From: Dehalococcoidia bacterium
Lineage (GTDB): Bacteria > Chloroflexota > Dehalococcoidia > UBA2247
DNA: 9,969 nucleotides
Reading direction: 5' to 3'
Assembly: GCA_021159955.1 (NCBI GenBank)
Contig: JAGHDJ010000093.1
Location: forward strand, 1 to 9,969
Under the pieces are notes generated by a model that was not told where the DNA came from, did not search any database, and saw only the letters and a list, made by a program, of their open reading frames with translations. Below, piece by piece: positions 1 through 7,131 of this stretch. The first letter of the stretch is position 1; every line of letters starts with the position of its first letter. The position numbers were made by a program, and so were the translations under genes.

Positions 1-115
1 CACTCGGGATACCCCGGTGGATTGAAGAGTATTAACTTTTCAGATATGATGGAGAAACATCCTCCATCATATCTGAAAAGTTAATACTCTTCAATCCACC
101 GGGGTATCCCGAGTG
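1..115. repeat. Perfect 54-bp inverted repeat (fold-back) at window edge
   Basis: Bases 1-54 are the exact reverse complement of bases 62-115, separated by a 7-base loop (55-61). The right arm is ordinary rplM coding sequence on the minus strand (the conserved [10 protein letters not shown] segment). The left arm is therefore the same coding sequence read backwards. The repeat runs to the very first base of the window, so the true arm could be longer. A perfect 54-bp palindrome built from a conserved ribosomal-protein gene, placed exactly at a sequence edge, is typical of a fold-back chimera from amplification, library preparation or assembly. A real palindromic rearrangement cannot be excluded from sequence alone. 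Confidence 0.97.
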
Positions 116-343
116 ACGATAATATATCTTTTGTTTAGCTTTATTACCAGTAACACGAACCTTCGAAGCATTTGTCACAATGACAAAATCGCCAACATCC
201 ACATGGGGGGCATAAATAGGTTTATGCTTACCCCTGAGCAAGCTAGCCGCTTCGGTAGCTAGCCGTCCCAGAACCCTGTCGGAGGCATCTATCACGTGCC
301 ACTGATGCTGAATATCTTTGGGTTTAACACTATACGTTTTCAC
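32..343 (-). CDS. rplM: 50S ribosomal protein L13, 3' end lost in fold-back repeat
   Basis: L13 is an early-assembling protein of the large ribosomal subunit that binds 23S rRNA. The recognisable sequence runs from [10 protein letters not shown] through the family-typical [37 protein letters not shown] and [13 protein letters not shown] segments to about residue 94 (base 62). Beyond that, about nine residues (DVSPSYLKS) come from the loop and the reversed arm of the edge palindrome, and they end at an artificial TAA. A complete L13 is about 140-150 residues, so roughly the last third is missing. I place the start at GTG 343: GGAGAAGG lies 5 bases upstream, and truA stops one base earlier (TAG-A-GTG). 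A TTG at 358 in the same frame would sit inside truA without its own binding site. The next gene is normally rpsI, not visible here. Confidence 0.9.
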   Translation of the reverse strand: MKTYSVKPKDIQHQWHVIDASDRVLGRLATEAASLLRGKHKPIYAPHVDVGDFVIVTNASKVRVTGNKAKQKIYYRHSGYPGGLKSINFSDMMEDVSPSYLKS

Positions 344-344
344 T

Positions 345-1115
345 CTATCCTTCTCCAATAGAACCCCATGAAGCGGGGTATTTGACCTTCATCAAGCAGA
401 GACCACATGCCGGAGCCATTGGACCAATCACACCGGGCTGTCTCTTAACAGCCATCTCACAATAATCATCCACCGTTAATTTTCCCAGACCAACCTTTAT
501 CAATCCACCTGCGGCATTACGCAACTGGTGCGGCAAAAAAGAACTGCCTGCCACATCAAACGTCACCAGATCACCCTCTTTGCTAACCTTCACCCTCTCA
601 ATAAAACTCACTGTGCAACGCTTTCCAACATCTCCAGGAGCAATAAAGGGAATGAAATCATGCTCCCCTACAAGAATCTGACACGCCCTGTTCATTGCCA
701 CCACATCCAGCGACCGACTGACCAGATGAACAAACCTTCTTCTCAAGGGAGACCGCGCCACTCTGTTCAAAATACTGTATCGATATTCCCTGCTTATAGC
801 ACAAAGTCTAGCATTAAAATCCCCATCAACTTCACAAGCCCGCCTTACTGCAATATCATACGGAAGATAATAATTCAATGCCTTGACCCAGGTCTGCGAG
901 GAAAACACTGCTTCCGTTAAAAAGGTTACAACCTGACCTACGGCATGCACTCCAGTATCAGTTCTGCTGGCACCTCCAATTCTTATCTGCTCTGCAGTAA
1001 GCTTATACAGAGCATCTTCTATCTCGCCCTGAATGGTGGAAGCATTAATCTGTAACTGGAAACCATGATACCGCGTACCATCATATTCAACAACCAGAAC
1101 CAGCCTTCTCACCAC
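345..1115 (-). CDS. truA: tRNA pseudouridine(38-40) synthase TruA
   Basis: TruA converts uridines 38, 39 and 40 of the tRNA anticodon arm to pseudouridine in the cytoplasm. The 256-residue length fits the family. The catalytic block is [15 protein letters not shown], with the nucleophilic Asp at residue 53. An REYRYSI segment (109-115) carries the conserved active-site tyrosine region, FLPHQLRN lies at 193-200, and a C-terminal APACGLCL (234-241) corresponds to the usual APxxGLYL. The start is one of two tandem GTG codons (1115 or 1112); an in-frame TAG just upstream rules out anything longer. GGAGGTGAT lies about 14 bases before the first GTG, so initiation at 1112 is not better spaced. It lies between rplQ (32-base gap) and rplM (one-base gap), a common placement in this operon extension. 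Confidence 0.95.
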   Translation of the reverse strand: MVRRLVLVVEYDGTRYHGFQLQINASTIQGEIEDALYKLTAEQIRIGGASRTDTGVHAVGQVVTFLTEAVFSSQTWVKALNYYLPYDIAVRRACEVDGDFNARLCAISREYRYSILNRVARSPLRRRFVHLVSRSLDVVAMNRACQILVGEHDFIPFIAPGDVGKRCTVSFIERVKVSKEGDLVTFDVAGSSFLPHQLRNAAGGLIKVGLGKLTVDDYCEMAVKRQPGVIGPMAPACGLCLMKVKYPASWGSIGEG

Positions 1116-1147
1116 CGCAGTATACTAATATCACCTCCGTGATTAAA

Positions 1148-1501
1148 CTACTCTACCATTTCCAGTATAGCCATTGATGCCCCATCACCGGAACGGCGAC
1201 CGAGCTTGATAACGCGAGTGTAGCCCCCCCTCCGATCACTATATCTCGAGGCAAATTCATCAAATACCTTTCCTACCACCTCTTCATCTCTTATAACAGC
1301 CAGCGCTCGCCTCCGAGCACTCAGTCTACCATTTTTACCCATAGTGACAATTTTTTCTGCCACCCTGCGTGTTTCTTTCGCTTTGGCTTCAGTAGTAGTA
1401 ATCCTCCCATACCTCAGCAAATCGGTCGCAAGACTATAATACATTGCCATCCTTTGAGATGTCGGTCTGGATAATTTCCGCCCAGCGATTTTATGTCTCA
1501 T
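1148..1501 (-). CDS. rplQ: 50S ribosomal protein L17
   Basis: L17 is a large-subunit protein near the polypeptide exit tunnel. The 117-residue product begins MRHKIAGRKLSRPTSQR, the near-invariant L17 N terminus. It continues with the helical RITTTEAKAKETRRVAEKIVT segment and ends in the basic RGGYTRVIKLGRRSGDGASMAILEMVE. The reading frame stays open upstream for 28 more codons inside rpoA, but ATG 1501 is clearly right: it gives the canonical N terminus and follows the rpoA stop as TAG-T-ATG. GGAGG lies 9 bases upstream, inside the last codons of rpoA. The tight junction suggests L17 translation is coupled to rpoA. Confidence 0.97.
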   Translation of the reverse strand: MRHKIAGRKLSRPTSQRMAMYYSLATDLLRYGRITTTEAKAKETRRVAEKIVTMGKNGRLSARRRALAVIRDEEVVGKVFDEFASRYSDRRGGYTRVIKLGRRSGDGASMAILEMVE

Positions 1502-1502
1502 A

Positions 1503-2486
1503 CTAGCTATCCTCCAACCCTTCATCTCCTGATTCAGAAGACTCAACAATCTGCCCTTCTTCACTGACAAACCCACCAGCAACAAGGCTTCTCTTTACTT
1601 CTTCCAAAGATTTCTTTCCAAATTTGGGCAAATTTAATAAATCCTCATCGGTCTTTTCCAGCAACTCCCCAACCGTGGTTATGTGATTCCTCATCAGCAA
1701 CCTAACAACCTTTCCAGAAAGATCCATCTCCTCTACCTGCATGCTATACTTCTCTGCAGAGAAAGCCTGAACCTCAGACTCTTCAGGCACAGCAACCGCC
1801 GCAACAACAAAGGGGCTAATATAATCAGCCAATATCTGGGCACCCCTATTAAGAGCCTCAATCGGTAATATGGTACCGTCGGTCCAGATTTCCATAGTAA
1901 GCTTCTCGCTATCACGGTTTTCTCTGGAGCGAACAGGTTCTACTTTGTAATTTACCCTGCGCACTGGCGCAAAGACGGCATCCACGGGGATAACATCCAT
2001 CGGCAAATCTTTATTGGAGGCAACACGGTAACCCACACCCTCTTCTACATTAAACTCTATAAATAACCTAGCCTTATCTGAATCCAGAGACGCAAGGTAA
2101 AGTTCCGGGTTAACTATGTCAATCCCATCCATAGGCTTAATGTCAGCAGCCGTCACAACCCTTCCTCCCTTCTTCCCCTTGACCTCCAATAACATACTCG
2201 CTGGCAAATCACTGAGTAAGGAACGCAATCTCACTGCCCTGACATTGAGCAATAACTCCATGGTGTCCTCTTTTACATCAGGAATAGTGGTAAATCCATG
2301 ATGTACCCCGTCAATCTTAATCCATGTTACCGCTACACCAGGGAGTGAATTGAGAAGAACTCGCCTTAGCGCATTACCAATGGTAATACCAAAACCCCTG
2401 GGCAAGTGAGGTTCACAGGTAGTTATAACACCATAAGTATCCTTATTTTCAACACATTCTATCGCCGGTAATTCAATTTGAGACAA
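1503..2486 (-). CDS. rpoA: DNA-directed RNA polymerase subunit alpha
   Basis: The alpha dimer nucleates assembly of RNA polymerase, and its C-terminal domain (CTD) contacts promoter UP elements and activators. The N-terminal domain shows the hallmark GFGITIGNALRRVLLNSLPG (about residues 31-50). The CTD (about 255-305) retains the helix-hairpin-helix LPKFGKKSLEEVK. In a gapless alignment to E. coli, Gly296, Lys298 and Ser299 are kept, but Arg265 is Lys, Asn268 is Arg and Cys269 is Leu; the usual SVRSxNCLK motif reads SGKVVRLLM. A short acidic tail (ESSESGDEGLEDS) follows. I chose TTG 2486 (327 residues, starting MSQIELP) because AAGGAGG ends 7 bases upstream. The in-frame TTG at 2492 is only one base from that site. 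Confidence 0.96.
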   Translation of the reverse strand: MSQIELPAIECVENKDTYGVITTCEPHLPRGFGITIGNALRRVLLNSLPGVAVTWIKIDGVHHGFTTIPDVKEDTMELLLNVRAVRLRSLLSDLPASMLLEVKGKKGGRVVTAADIKPMDGIDIVNPELYLASLDSDKARLFIEFNVEEGVGYRVASNKDLPMDVIPVDAVFAPVRRVNYKVEPVRSRENRDSEKLTMEIWTDGTILPIEALNRGAQILADYISPFVVAAVAVPEESEVQAFSAEKYSMQVEEMDLSGKVVRLLMRNHITTVGELLEKTDEDLLNLPKFGKKSLEEVKRSLVAGGFVSEEGQIVESSESGDEGLEDS

Positions 2487-2520
2487 ACACAAGCCTCCTT
2501 AAAAAATAAATACACCCATC

Positions 2521-2555
2521 AGCGCATTTTCAAAAAATATGTGTGAAAGAGCGCT
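2521..2555 (-). other. Imperfect hairpin in the rpsD-rpoA gap
   Basis: The 87 bases between rpsD and rpoA are the longest non-coding stretch in the window. Bases 2521-2525 (AGCGC) pair with 2551-2555 (GCGCT). After one mismatch and one wobble, 2528-2532 pair with 2544-2548, leaving an 11-base AT-rich loop. On the transcript there is no U-run directly after the stem, so it does not look like an intrinsic terminator. It may be an mRNA structure ahead of rpoA, or have no function. A TTGAAA (2533-2528) followed 17 bases later by TTTATT resembles a weak internal promoter, but the match is poor. Confidence 0.3.
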
Positions 2556-2573
2556 TGTAGGCTAACATAAAAC

Positions 2574-3206
2574 CTACCTGGAATAATATTCCACAATAAC
2601 ATTGGCATCAAAGTTAACGGCAACTTCACCAACCACAGGGAGGGCAATAAATCTACCCACGAGCTTCTCTTTATCCACACTCATCCAGCTTGGAACGGAC
2701 ACATCTGTAATTGCTTCTGCCACTCCACGATAAAGCTCCGTTTTGATGCCTTTATCAGTCCACGCAATAACATCACCGGACTTAAGTAAACACGATGGGA
2801 TGTCGGTCTTGTGACCATTAAGCATTATAAATCCATGGCGCACAATCTGCCTCGCCTGAGCACGAGATTTGGCAAAACCAAGTCGGTAAACCACATTATC
2901 CAGGCGCGATTCAAGAAGTTGTACAAAGACATCGCCAGTAATCCCCCTAGTTTTACTTGCTTTAACAAATAAGTTGTGGAACTGGCGCTCAAGTAAGCCG
3001 TAGGTGTTCCTTGCCTTCTGCTTTTCTCGAAGCTGCAATCCCCGCTCAGATATACGTTGGCGCCTCCGTGAGCGGCGCCCTCCGGGAGGAATACCATTGC
3101 GCCTGTCCATAGCACACATCGGGCTATTGCATCTCTCACCCTTGAGCATCAATTTTTCTTCCAGACGGCGGCACAAACGGCAAGTTGGACCAGTATAACG
3201 AGCCAT
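2574..3206 (-). CDS. rpsD: 30S ribosomal protein S4, four-cysteine (zinc) form
   Basis: S4 is a primary 16S rRNA binding protein that starts assembly of the small-subunit body; in some bacteria it also represses its own operon. The product has 210 residues. The N terminus carries Cys9, Cys12, Cys26 and Cys31 in a CX2C-X13-CX4C arrangement, the zinc-binding form of S4. The S4 RNA-binding domain runs from about residue 98 (LESRLDNVVYRLGFAKSR) to about 150 (LKSGDVIAWTD), including the conserved ARQIVRHGFIMLNG. The ATG at 3206 follows the rpsK stop by three bases, and AAAGGAGA lies about 9 bases upstream. Placement between rpsK and rpoA matches E. coli-type and Chloroflexota-type operons rather than B. 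subtilis, where rpsD is unlinked. Confidence 0.97.
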   Translation of the reverse strand: MARYTGPTCRLCRRLEEKLMLKGERCNSPMCAMDRRNGIPPGGRRSRRRQRISERGLQLREKQKARNTYGLLERQFHNLFVKASKTRGITGDVFVQLLESRLDNVVYRLGFAKSRAQARQIVRHGFIMLNGHKTDIPSCLLKSGDVIAWTDKGIKTELYRGVAEAITDVSVPSWMSVDKEKLVGRFIALPVVGEVAVNFDANVIVEYYSR

Positions 3207-3209
3207 GAC

Positions 3210-3608
3210 CTATACTCTCCTTTTCTTGGGAGGGCGGCATCCATTATGTGGAATAGGAGTCATATCCTTAATACTGGTGATAACCAACCCCGCACCCTGA
3301 AGAGCACGTATGGAAGCTTCACGACCACTGCCCGGACCCTTAACATATACTTCCACCTGTCTCAAGCCATGCTCCTGCGCACGTCGCACCGCATCCTCAG
3401 CCGCCTTTTGTGCAGCATAAGGAGTCCCCTTACGGGAACCTTTGAATCCAACGGCACCGCAACTCCTCGAGGAAATGACGTTGCCTGCAGGATCGGTCAA
3501 GGTTATTATAGTGTTATTAAAAGAGGAGTATATATACGCATTGCCACGCGGAATGGATTTACGCTCCCGCTTTCTAACCCTGGTTGCCTTCTTTTTCTTT
3601 TCTGCCAT
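3210..3608 (-). CDS. rpsK: 30S ribosomal protein S11
   Basis: S11 sits in the platform of the small subunit and helps form the mRNA exit region. The 132-residue protein has a lysine-rich N-terminal tail ([17 protein letters not shown]). Then come [24 protein letters not shown], the [20 protein letters not shown] helix region and [19 protein letters not shown]. It ends with the diagnostic [16 protein letters not shown]. The ATG at 3608 has GGGAAGG about 10 bases upstream. It lies 30 bases after rpsM and directly precedes rpsD, so the rpsM-rpsK-rpsD order is intact. Confidence 0.98.
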   Translation of the reverse strand: MAEKKKKATRVRKRERKSIPRGNAYIYSSFNNTIITLTDPAGNVISSRSCGAVGFKGSRKGTPYAAQKAAEDAVRRAQEHGLRQVEVYVKGPGSGREASIRALQGAGLVITSIKDMTPIPHNGCRPPKKRRV

Positions 3609-3638
3609 AAATTAAAAACCTTCCCTGTTCAGATATAA

Positions 3639-4028
3639 TTATTTCTTAGTTGTGCCCCTGCGCTTCCCTCTGCCAGCCACCGCCACTCGACGACCGCGCT
3701 TGGTGCGCGCATTGGTCTTGGTTCGTTGCCCGCGAACGGGCAATCCACGACGATGCCTCAAGCCACGATAGCTGCCAATCTCCATCAACCGCTTAATGTT
3801 AAGCGTAGTCACCTTCTTGAGATCACCCTCAACAATATAGCTCTTGGACACCAGTTCCCTGATGCGATTAACTTCGTCATCAGTCAGGTCGTTCACCTTA
3901 ACGGCAGCATCAACACCAACCTCTTTGAGAATATTAAGGCTGGATGTACGACCAATACCCTGAATATACTGTAGCGCTACCCAGATTTGCTTATCTTTAC
4001 CAATATCAACGCCTGCTATACGTGCCAC
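3639..4028 (-). CDS. rpsM: 30S ribosomal protein S13
   Basis: S13 is in the head of the small subunit, where it contacts the P-site tRNA and forms bridges to the large subunit. The 129-residue product starts VARIAGVDI, the canonical N terminus, so I use GTG 4028 with GGAGGG about 5 bases upstream. The frame stays open further upstream, but that extension overlaps rpmJ and is not S13-like. Visible features are the helix-turn-helix region [14 protein letters not shown], the [27 protein letters not shown] signature (about 86-112) and a strongly basic tail ending [11 protein letters not shown]. The gap after rpmJ is only 28 bases, too short for the large pseudoknot leader that S4 recognises in E. 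coli. Confidence 0.97.
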   Translation of the reverse strand: MARIAGVDIGKDKQIWVALQYIQGIGRTSSLNILKEVGVDAAVKVNDLTDDEVNRIRELVSKSYIVEGDLKKVTTLNIKRLMEIGSYRGLRHRRGLPVRGQRTKTNARTKRGRRVAVAGRGKRRGTTKK

Positions 4029-4056
4029 TTCTACCCTCCAACAGAAAGTAGGGGAA

Positions 4057-4170
4057 TTACCCCTGTCTCTGTTTATGCCTGGGGTTAGAACAGATAACTC
4101 TGACCACACCCCGTCTTTTTATTATCTTACACTTTTCACATCTAACTTTAACTGAAGCTTGAACCTTCAT
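4057..4170 (-). CDS. rpmJ: 50S ribosomal protein L36, zinc (C+) form
   Basis: This 37-residue gene encodes the smallest large-subunit protein, which packs against 23S rRNA near L16. The translation begins [14 protein letters not shown] and ends [11 protein letters not shown]. The zinc ligands Cys11, Cys14, Cys27 and His32 are all present, so this is the zinc-binding form. The ATG at 4170 is preceded by GGGAGGGGTGAT, which gives a strong though slightly distant binding site. The gene lies between infA and rpsM, its universal position, with 45-base and 28-base gaps. Confidence 0.96.
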   Translation of the reverse strand: MKVQASVKVRCEKCKIIKRRGVVRVICSNPRHKQRQG

Positions 4171-4215
4171 AACAACATCACCCCTCCCATCACACCACAG
4201 GGCGCAACAGGGAAT

Positions 4216-4434
4216 TCACTTAAAACGATATGTAACTCTACCCCTGGTCAAATCATATGGCGACAGGTCAACTAACACCCTGTCCCCCGGCAAAATCTTG
4301 ATAAAATGCAACCGCATCTTTCCCGAGATGTGAGCTAGCACCTGATGTCCATTAGCCAACTCAACCTTAAAGGTAGTATTAGGCAAACACTCAATGACCC
4401 TGCCCTCAACCTCTATTTTCTCCTTCTTAGCCAT
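4216..4434 (-). CDS. infA: Translation initiation factor IF-1
   Basis: IF-1 binds the A site of the small subunit during initiation and supports IF-2 and IF-3. The 72-residue protein is a single OB fold of standard length: [25 protein letters not shown], then [43 protein letters not shown], all close to the family consensus. The ATG at 4434 gives the expected [11 protein letters not shown] start. Unusually for this window there is no clear Shine-Dalgarno sequence just upstream; the nearest purine run is a weak GAAAG. Initiation may be less efficient or depend on upstream translation. It follows adk directly, without the map gene that often lies between them. Confidence 0.97.
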   Translation of the reverse strand: MAKKEKIEVEGRVIECLPNTTFKVELANGHQVLAHISGKMRLHFIKILPGDRVLVDLSPYDLTRGRVTYRFK

Positions 4435-4487
4435 TTATCAATACTTTCATTTTACCACTCAACACCCTTTTTCAGATAGCGCTATCA

Positions 4488-5162
4488 TTATTCCGAAGGA
4501 TTAACTGCAGCGAGTATCGCCTTAGCCACATTGTCTATCCCCTGCGACCCATCTACTTCTACCAACTTCCCTGCATCTCCGTAATAATCAATAAGTGGTA
4601 CCGTTTGACTGGAATAGACCGACAGCCTGTTCTTAACTGTTTTTTCGTTATCATCAGCGCGCTGGTAGAGCTTCCCCCCACATCTGTCACATATTCCAGG
4701 CACCTTGGGAGGCGACTCTACTATATGATATGGAGTCTGACAATCGCGACAGATCCAACGCCCACTAAGTCGGCGCAACAACTCATTATCAGACACCTTA
4801 ATATACACCACTTTATCAATGGTATCACCCTTGTCTTCCAACGCCTTATCCAATGCTTTAGCCTGCCCTATAGTCCGAGGAAAACCATCAAGGATATAAC
4901 CCTTCTTGCAATCGGGGGCGGCACTGCGCTCCAATACCATAGCAACCGTTATCTCATCGGGGATCAGTTCGCCTTTTTCCATATATGACTTTACCAACAG
5001 ACCTAACTCCGTCCCCTTGCTCTGCGCCTCGCGGAAGAGATCGCCGGAGGCGATATGTGGTATTCCCAGGCTTCGGGATATAAATACCGCTTGAGTTCCT
5101 TTGCCAGCACCCGGAGGCCCGAGCAAAATAACCCTGATTGCATCTTTATTTTCCATACTCAT
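4488..5162 (-). CDS. adk: Adenylate kinase, zinc-LID type
   Basis: Adenylate kinase interconverts ATP plus AMP and two ADP in the cytosol, keeping the adenylate pool balanced. The 224-residue protein has the P-loop GPPGAGKGT (15-23), the AMP-binding DGFPRT (92-97) and a long LID domain. Cys138, Cys141, Cys158 and Cys161 (CX2C-X16-CX2C) form a structural zinc site in the LID, as in Gram-positive and many other bacterial long-form enzymes. The ATG at 5162 overlaps the secY stop as ATGA, with GAGGG 9 bases upstream; a second ATG two codons later is less well placed. The overlap suggests translational coupling to secY, a common arrangement. Confidence 0.97.
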   Translation of the reverse strand: MSMENKDAIRVILLGPPGAGKGTQAVFISRSLGIPHIASGDLFREAQSKGTELGLLVKSYMEKGELIPDEITVAMVLERSAAPDCKKGYILDGFPRTIGQAKALDKALEDKGDTIDKVVYIKVSDNELLRRLSGRWICRDCQTPYHIVESPPKVPGICDRCGGKLYQRADDNEKTVKNRLSVYSSQTVPLIDYYGDAGKLVEVDGSQGIDNVAKAILAAVNPSE

Positions 5163-6487
5163 TTGATAAAACCCTCATAATGTCTCATTAATAATTGTGC
5201 TTCTAATTGTTTCATCGTATCCAGTGATACACCAACTACGATGAGCAACCCAGCGCTGGAAAGCATCATCGTAGGAGCCATCGCTCGCGTAAAAAATGGG
5301 ACTACCGCCACCACTGCCAGAAAAAGAGCCCCTGCCCAAGTAACACGAGTTATCACTCCATTGAGATATTCATGGGTTGTATTCCCAGGACGTATCCCCG
5401 GAACAAACCCTCCTTGCTTCTGCAACATCTCAGCCAGATTCTGCTGCTGGAACATGACCATAGTATAGAAGAAAGTAAACCCCATTACGAGAGCAAAATA
5501 CATAATCCAGTAAGGAGCTCCATCACCATATGGACCTGAGGGATTAAACACATTCTGCACCCAGACGGCAAACCCACCAGTTGATGCACTATTAACAAAA
5601 TAACTGGCAACTGTACCAGGAAATACCATAATCGCCATACCAAATATAAGTGGTATCATGCCAGCTGAGTTCACCCGTATCGGTATATGGGTCGACCCCG
5701 CCTGACGATACATACGACCGCCTCGGAATGTGCTCTTGGCATATTGCACCGGAATACGTCGATGAGCTTCGGTAAAAATCACTATCCCAACGATAGTAGC
5801 AATTGCCAGAGCAACAAATCCAACCAGCCCCGGCATATTTACCCCTCCTGTTATAAATCCCCGACCAATCATTTCCGGTAATCCTGCAACGATACCTGCA
5901 AAAATTATCATTGATATTCCGTTGCCAACGCCACGTTCATCGATGAGTTCACCCAACCAGACACAAAACATAGTGCCTGCAGTCACAGTCAGCAACATAG
6001 TGATAGTAGCAAGAGCATAAGGACCCGAGAATCCGACACCCTCAATCACGCCTCCACGCTGCAGAATAACCAATTGTCCGTATCCCTGAAGGAACGCCAT
6101 CGGAACAGCTAGCCAATGCGTGTATTTGGCTATCTTGTTTCTTCCCGCTTCCCCTTCCTGAGACAAGGCATTCAAACGAGGGATAACAGGTGTAAGCAGC
6201 TGCACCACAATCAACGCAGTTATATAGGGGTAGACACCCATCATAGCCACACTGTAATTTCTCATCGCCCCACCACTAAAGAGATCCAGCATGCCGAGCA
6301 ACTGGCTCTTTCCAAGAAGCTCTTTCATGGCAACCACATCTATCCCTGGCAGTGGAACATGCGCAACAAAACGAAAAACCACCAATATACCGAGCGTGAA
6401 CAACAGTTTAGCTCGTATATCAGGCAGACTAAAGGCACTCCACATAGCCTGTAATAGCTTGCCCTTACTTTGCTGCCTTTTGGGCAC
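5159..6487 (-). CDS. secY: Preprotein translocase subunit SecY
   Basis: SecY is the channel-forming subunit of the SecYEG translocon in the cytoplasmic membrane, exporting or inserting proteins with SecA or the ribosome. The 442 residues contain ten predicted hydrophobic helices (roughly 25-45, 78-98, 122-142, 155-178, 187-207, 218-238, 272-295, 326-346, 380-400, 405-422). The plug region lies around LGMLDLFSGGAM (64-75). Cytosolic loops carry RRIPVQYAK (243-251) and QGGFVPGIRPG (358-368), which contact SecA and the ribosome. The start is GTG 6487, giving a 23-base overlap with rplO; GGAGGTGA 3-5 bases upstream strongly supports it. A later ATG (residue 15) would cut into the N-terminal region. 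Confidence 0.97.
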   Translation of the reverse strand: MPKRQQSKGKLLQAMWSAFSLPDIRAKLLFTLGILVVFRFVAHVPLPGIDVVAMKELLGKSQLLGMLDLFSGGAMRNYSVAMMGVYPYITALIVVQLLTPVIPRLNALSQEGEAGRNKIAKYTHWLAVPMAFLQGYGQLVILQRGGVIEGVGFSGPYALATITMLLTVTAGTMFCVWLGELIDERGVGNGISMIIFAGIVAGLPEMIGRGFITGGVNMPGLVGFVALAIATIVGIVIFTEAHRRIPVQYAKSTFRGGRMYRQAGSTHIPIRVNSAGMIPLIFGMAIMVFPGTVASYFVNSASTGGFAVWVQNVFNPSGPYGDGAPYWIMYFALVMGFTFFYTMVMFQQQNLAEMLQKQGGFVPGIRPGNTTHEYLNGVITRVTWAGALFLAVVAVVPFFTRAMAPTMMLSSAGLLIVVGVSLDTMKQLEAQLLMRHYEGFIK

Positions 6488-6932
6488 CGCTCACCTCCAT
6501 TATTTCTCCTCCTGCTTTCTCAACCTTATCCCTGGCAGAAACAGACAGTTTATTGACCCTAATCCGCAAAGCGCGGTCAAGTTTACCCTTGCCCAAAATC
6601 TTTATCGGCTTTCTCAACGACTTAAGTAATCCCTTTTCAAGCAGAGTCTTCGCTGTCACCTCCGCTCCTGATGGGAAGACGTTAAGTTGACTAACATTGA
6701 TAATATTATATTCCACCTTAAAAATATTGGTGAATCCACGCTTATATGGTAAACGCTTTATTAGAGGCAGCTGACCACCCTCAAATCCAACACGAACACC
6801 GCCGCCGGAGCGCGATTTTTGACCTTTTAATCCTCGCCCGGAATATGTTCCATGCCCACTGGCGTTACCACGGCCAACACGTTTTCTGGAATGCTTCGCT
6901 CCACTACCGGGAGCGATATCATTTTGCCTCAT
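6465..6932 (-). CDS. rplO: 50S ribosomal protein L15
   Basis: L15 is a late-assembling large-subunit protein that threads a glycine-rich arm into 23S rRNA. The 155-residue product has the typical N-terminal arm KRVGRGNASGHGTYSGRG, then LKGQKSRSGGGVRVGFEGGQ (about 35-54), LIKRLPYKRGF, and the C-terminal globular domain with VTAKTLLEKGLL and VNKLSVSARDKVEKAGGE. The usual N terminus before the glycine arm is somewhat shorter and less hydrophobic here ([17 protein letters not shown]). The ATG at 6932 overlaps the end of rpmD by 14 bases, with AGGAAGG about 10 bases upstream. Its own 3' end overlaps secY by 23 bases. Confidence 0.97.
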   Translation of the reverse strand: MRQNDIAPGSGAKHSRKRVGRGNASGHGTYSGRGLKGQKSRSGGGVRVGFEGGQLPLIKRLPYKRGFTNIFKVEYNIINVSQLNVFPSGAEVTAKTLLEKGLLKSLRKPIKILGKGKLDRALRIRVNKLSVSARDKVEKAGGEIMEVSGAQKAAK

Positions 6933-7131
6933 TGGCCTTAGTACCTTCCTCTAATTCAATTGTCTTCACCAGATGCCTTACTTTGCCCACCATACCACGA
7001 ATAGATGGCATATTTTCATGCTCCACACTTTGATTGAGACGGTGCAACCCAAGAGCCCTTATCGTCCTTCTCTGATCTTTAGTATGTCCTATTTCACTCT
7101 TTATCAAGGTGATACGAAGCTGCTTAGACAT
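6919..7131 (-). CDS. rpmD: 50S ribosomal protein L30
   Basis: L30 is a small large-subunit protein. The 70 residues start [36 protein letters not shown], with the signature [16 protein letters not shown] block, and continue [19 protein letters not shown]. Bacterial L30 is commonly near 60 residues, so the last ten or so (GTKANEAK) are a short extension, part of which overlaps rplO. The ATG at 7131 overlaps the rpsE stop by 8 bases, and a strong GGGGGAGGT lies about 9 bases upstream inside rpsE. Position between rpsE and rplO is universal. Confidence 0.96.
   Translation of the reverse strand: MSKQLRITLIKSEIGHTKDQRRTIRALGLHRLNQSVEHENMPSIRGMVGKVRHLVKTIELEEGTKANEAK

Noticed and set aside
240..265. 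Repeated AGCTAGCCG segments inside rplM
   Set aside because: Short direct repeat falling in conserved L13 codons for Leu-Ala-Thr-Glu-Ala-Ala-Ser; explained by codon choice.
528..920. A 130-codon open frame on the plus strand, opposite truA, and many similar plus-strand frames opposite the other genes
   Set aside because: They lie wholly antisense to confidently identified conserved genes, have no recognisable protein family, and look like chance open frames.
1502..1585. Possible N-terminal extension of L17 into rpoA
   Set aside because: The added 28 residues do not resemble L17, and ATG 1501 gives the near-invariant MRHKIAGRKL start with a good binding site.
2557..2577. Inverted repeat GTAGG/CCTAC around the rpsD stop codon
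   Set aside because: Only five base pairs with an 11-base loop and overlapping coding sequence; expected by chance.
2825..3139. A 104-codon minus-strand frame inside rpsD
   Set aside because: It is an out-of-frame shadow of S4; the S4 frame has unmistakable conserved motifs throughout.
4029..4109. Possible N-terminal extension of S13 upstream of GTG 4028
   Set aside because: The extension overlaps rpmJ in another frame, is not S13-like, and the GTG start has both the canonical N terminus and a strong binding site.
4475..4486. Perfect 12-base palindrome GATAGCGCTATC just after the adk stop
   Set aside because: As an RNA hairpin it gives only about four pairs with a tetraloop and no following U-run, so it is not a credible terminator; a single 12-base palindrome is weak evidence for an operator.
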